Assembly (NCBI GenBank): GCA_003171065.1
Contig: PMXQ01000141.1
Span: forward strand, 1-36,520
Direction: 5' to 3'
DNA: 36,520 nt
DNA from: Chloroflexota bacterium
Lineage (GTDB): Bacteria > Chloroflexota > Limnocylindria > Limnocylindrales > CSP1-4
Part shown: positions 36,448-36,520 of the stretch, one piece after another
Layout of the letters: every line of letters starts with the position of its first letter
How positions within the stretch are numbered: the stretch's first letter is position 1
Notes under the pieces: generated by a model
Told to the model about the DNA's origin: nothing
What the model saw: only the letters and a program-made list of their open reading frames with translations
The model's database searches: none
Program-made: the position numbers and the translations under genes

Positions 36448-36520
36448 GCCGGCGGCGCTCATTGGGCCTGGCGGCGCTCGTGGCCTGGCGGCGCTCATGG
36501 CCTGGCGGCGCTCGTGGCCT
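36448..36520. repeat. 17-bp tandem repeat running off the window
   Basis: GCCTGGCGGCGCTCGTG at 36466-36482 and 36500-36516, with GCCTGGCGGCGCTCATG between them (36483-36499), a diverged copy before (36448-36465) and the first four bases of another at the window end. It begins about 45 bp after the metH stop, following a GGCCGGGGCCGACGCC-type imperfect repeat (about 36408-36445). Confidence 0.9.

Overview
This is a high-GC bacterial chromosome segment of tightly packed genes with many ATGA or 1-base overlaps. The gene content points to Chloroflexota, perhaps the Limnocylindria/Ellin6529-type soil and freshwater lineages: a Tal-Pgi-type isomerase, short-form 6-phosphogluconate dehydrogenase, OpcA, a membrane-anchored YhaN/YhaO pair, and many small zinc-ribbon and membrane proteins. 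This placement is an inference from family content and style. An actinobacterium is less likely but not excluded. There is no phage, transposase, CRISPR array, rRNA or recognisable tRNA.

Layout. (1) 1-6495, plus strand: an oxidative pentose-phosphate operon, pgi - gnd - zwf - opcA - pgl, that takes glucose-6-phosphate to ribulose-5-phosphate and makes NADPH. (2) 6512-7744, minus: a self-inhibited class II Fic protein with a C-terminal winged helix and three repeat copies in its promoter. (3) 7844-11591, minus: an operon for a ferredoxin/GltD-like flavoprotein followed by two mutually homologous 5-TM proteins, closed by a perfect 22-bp hairpin terminator; a small Ala/Pro-rich protein lies beyond. 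This is the best candidate here for an undescribed system. (4) 11715-15981, minus: a 20-bp tandem array, a NarL-type response regulator and histidine kinase, a second degenerate repeat array, and a chemoreceptor. (5) 16381-20316, plus: an ECF sigma factor with a coupled membrane partner, a MarR regulator (apparently leaderless, with twin operators) coupled to a zinc-ribbon protein, a GlsB/YeaQ membrane protein, and citrate synthase. (6) 20434-24501: an MFS transporter diverging from two paralogous membrane-anchored extracellular proteins of unknown family, then a YciI-like protein. (7) 24513-28353, minus: a YhaO-like nuclease and YhaN-like SMC-type ATPase. (8) 28869-31305: small zinc-ribbon proteins, a 4-TM protein and a SAM methyltransferase. 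(9) 31329-36402: a thioredoxin-reductase-like flavoprotein divergent from a full-length cobalamin-dependent methionine synthase.

Two patterns cut across the window. Tandem repeats with a period near 14-20 bp (mostly 17-18) occur in five intergenic gaps, usually just after a stop codon, and also inside two low-complexity coding linkers. A recurrent GGTANNNT element, proposed as the housekeeping -10, precedes at least six plus-strand genes. Several starts are GTG or TTG and were chosen from Shine-Dalgarno position. No search or computation was run; family names rest on motifs seen in the translations.
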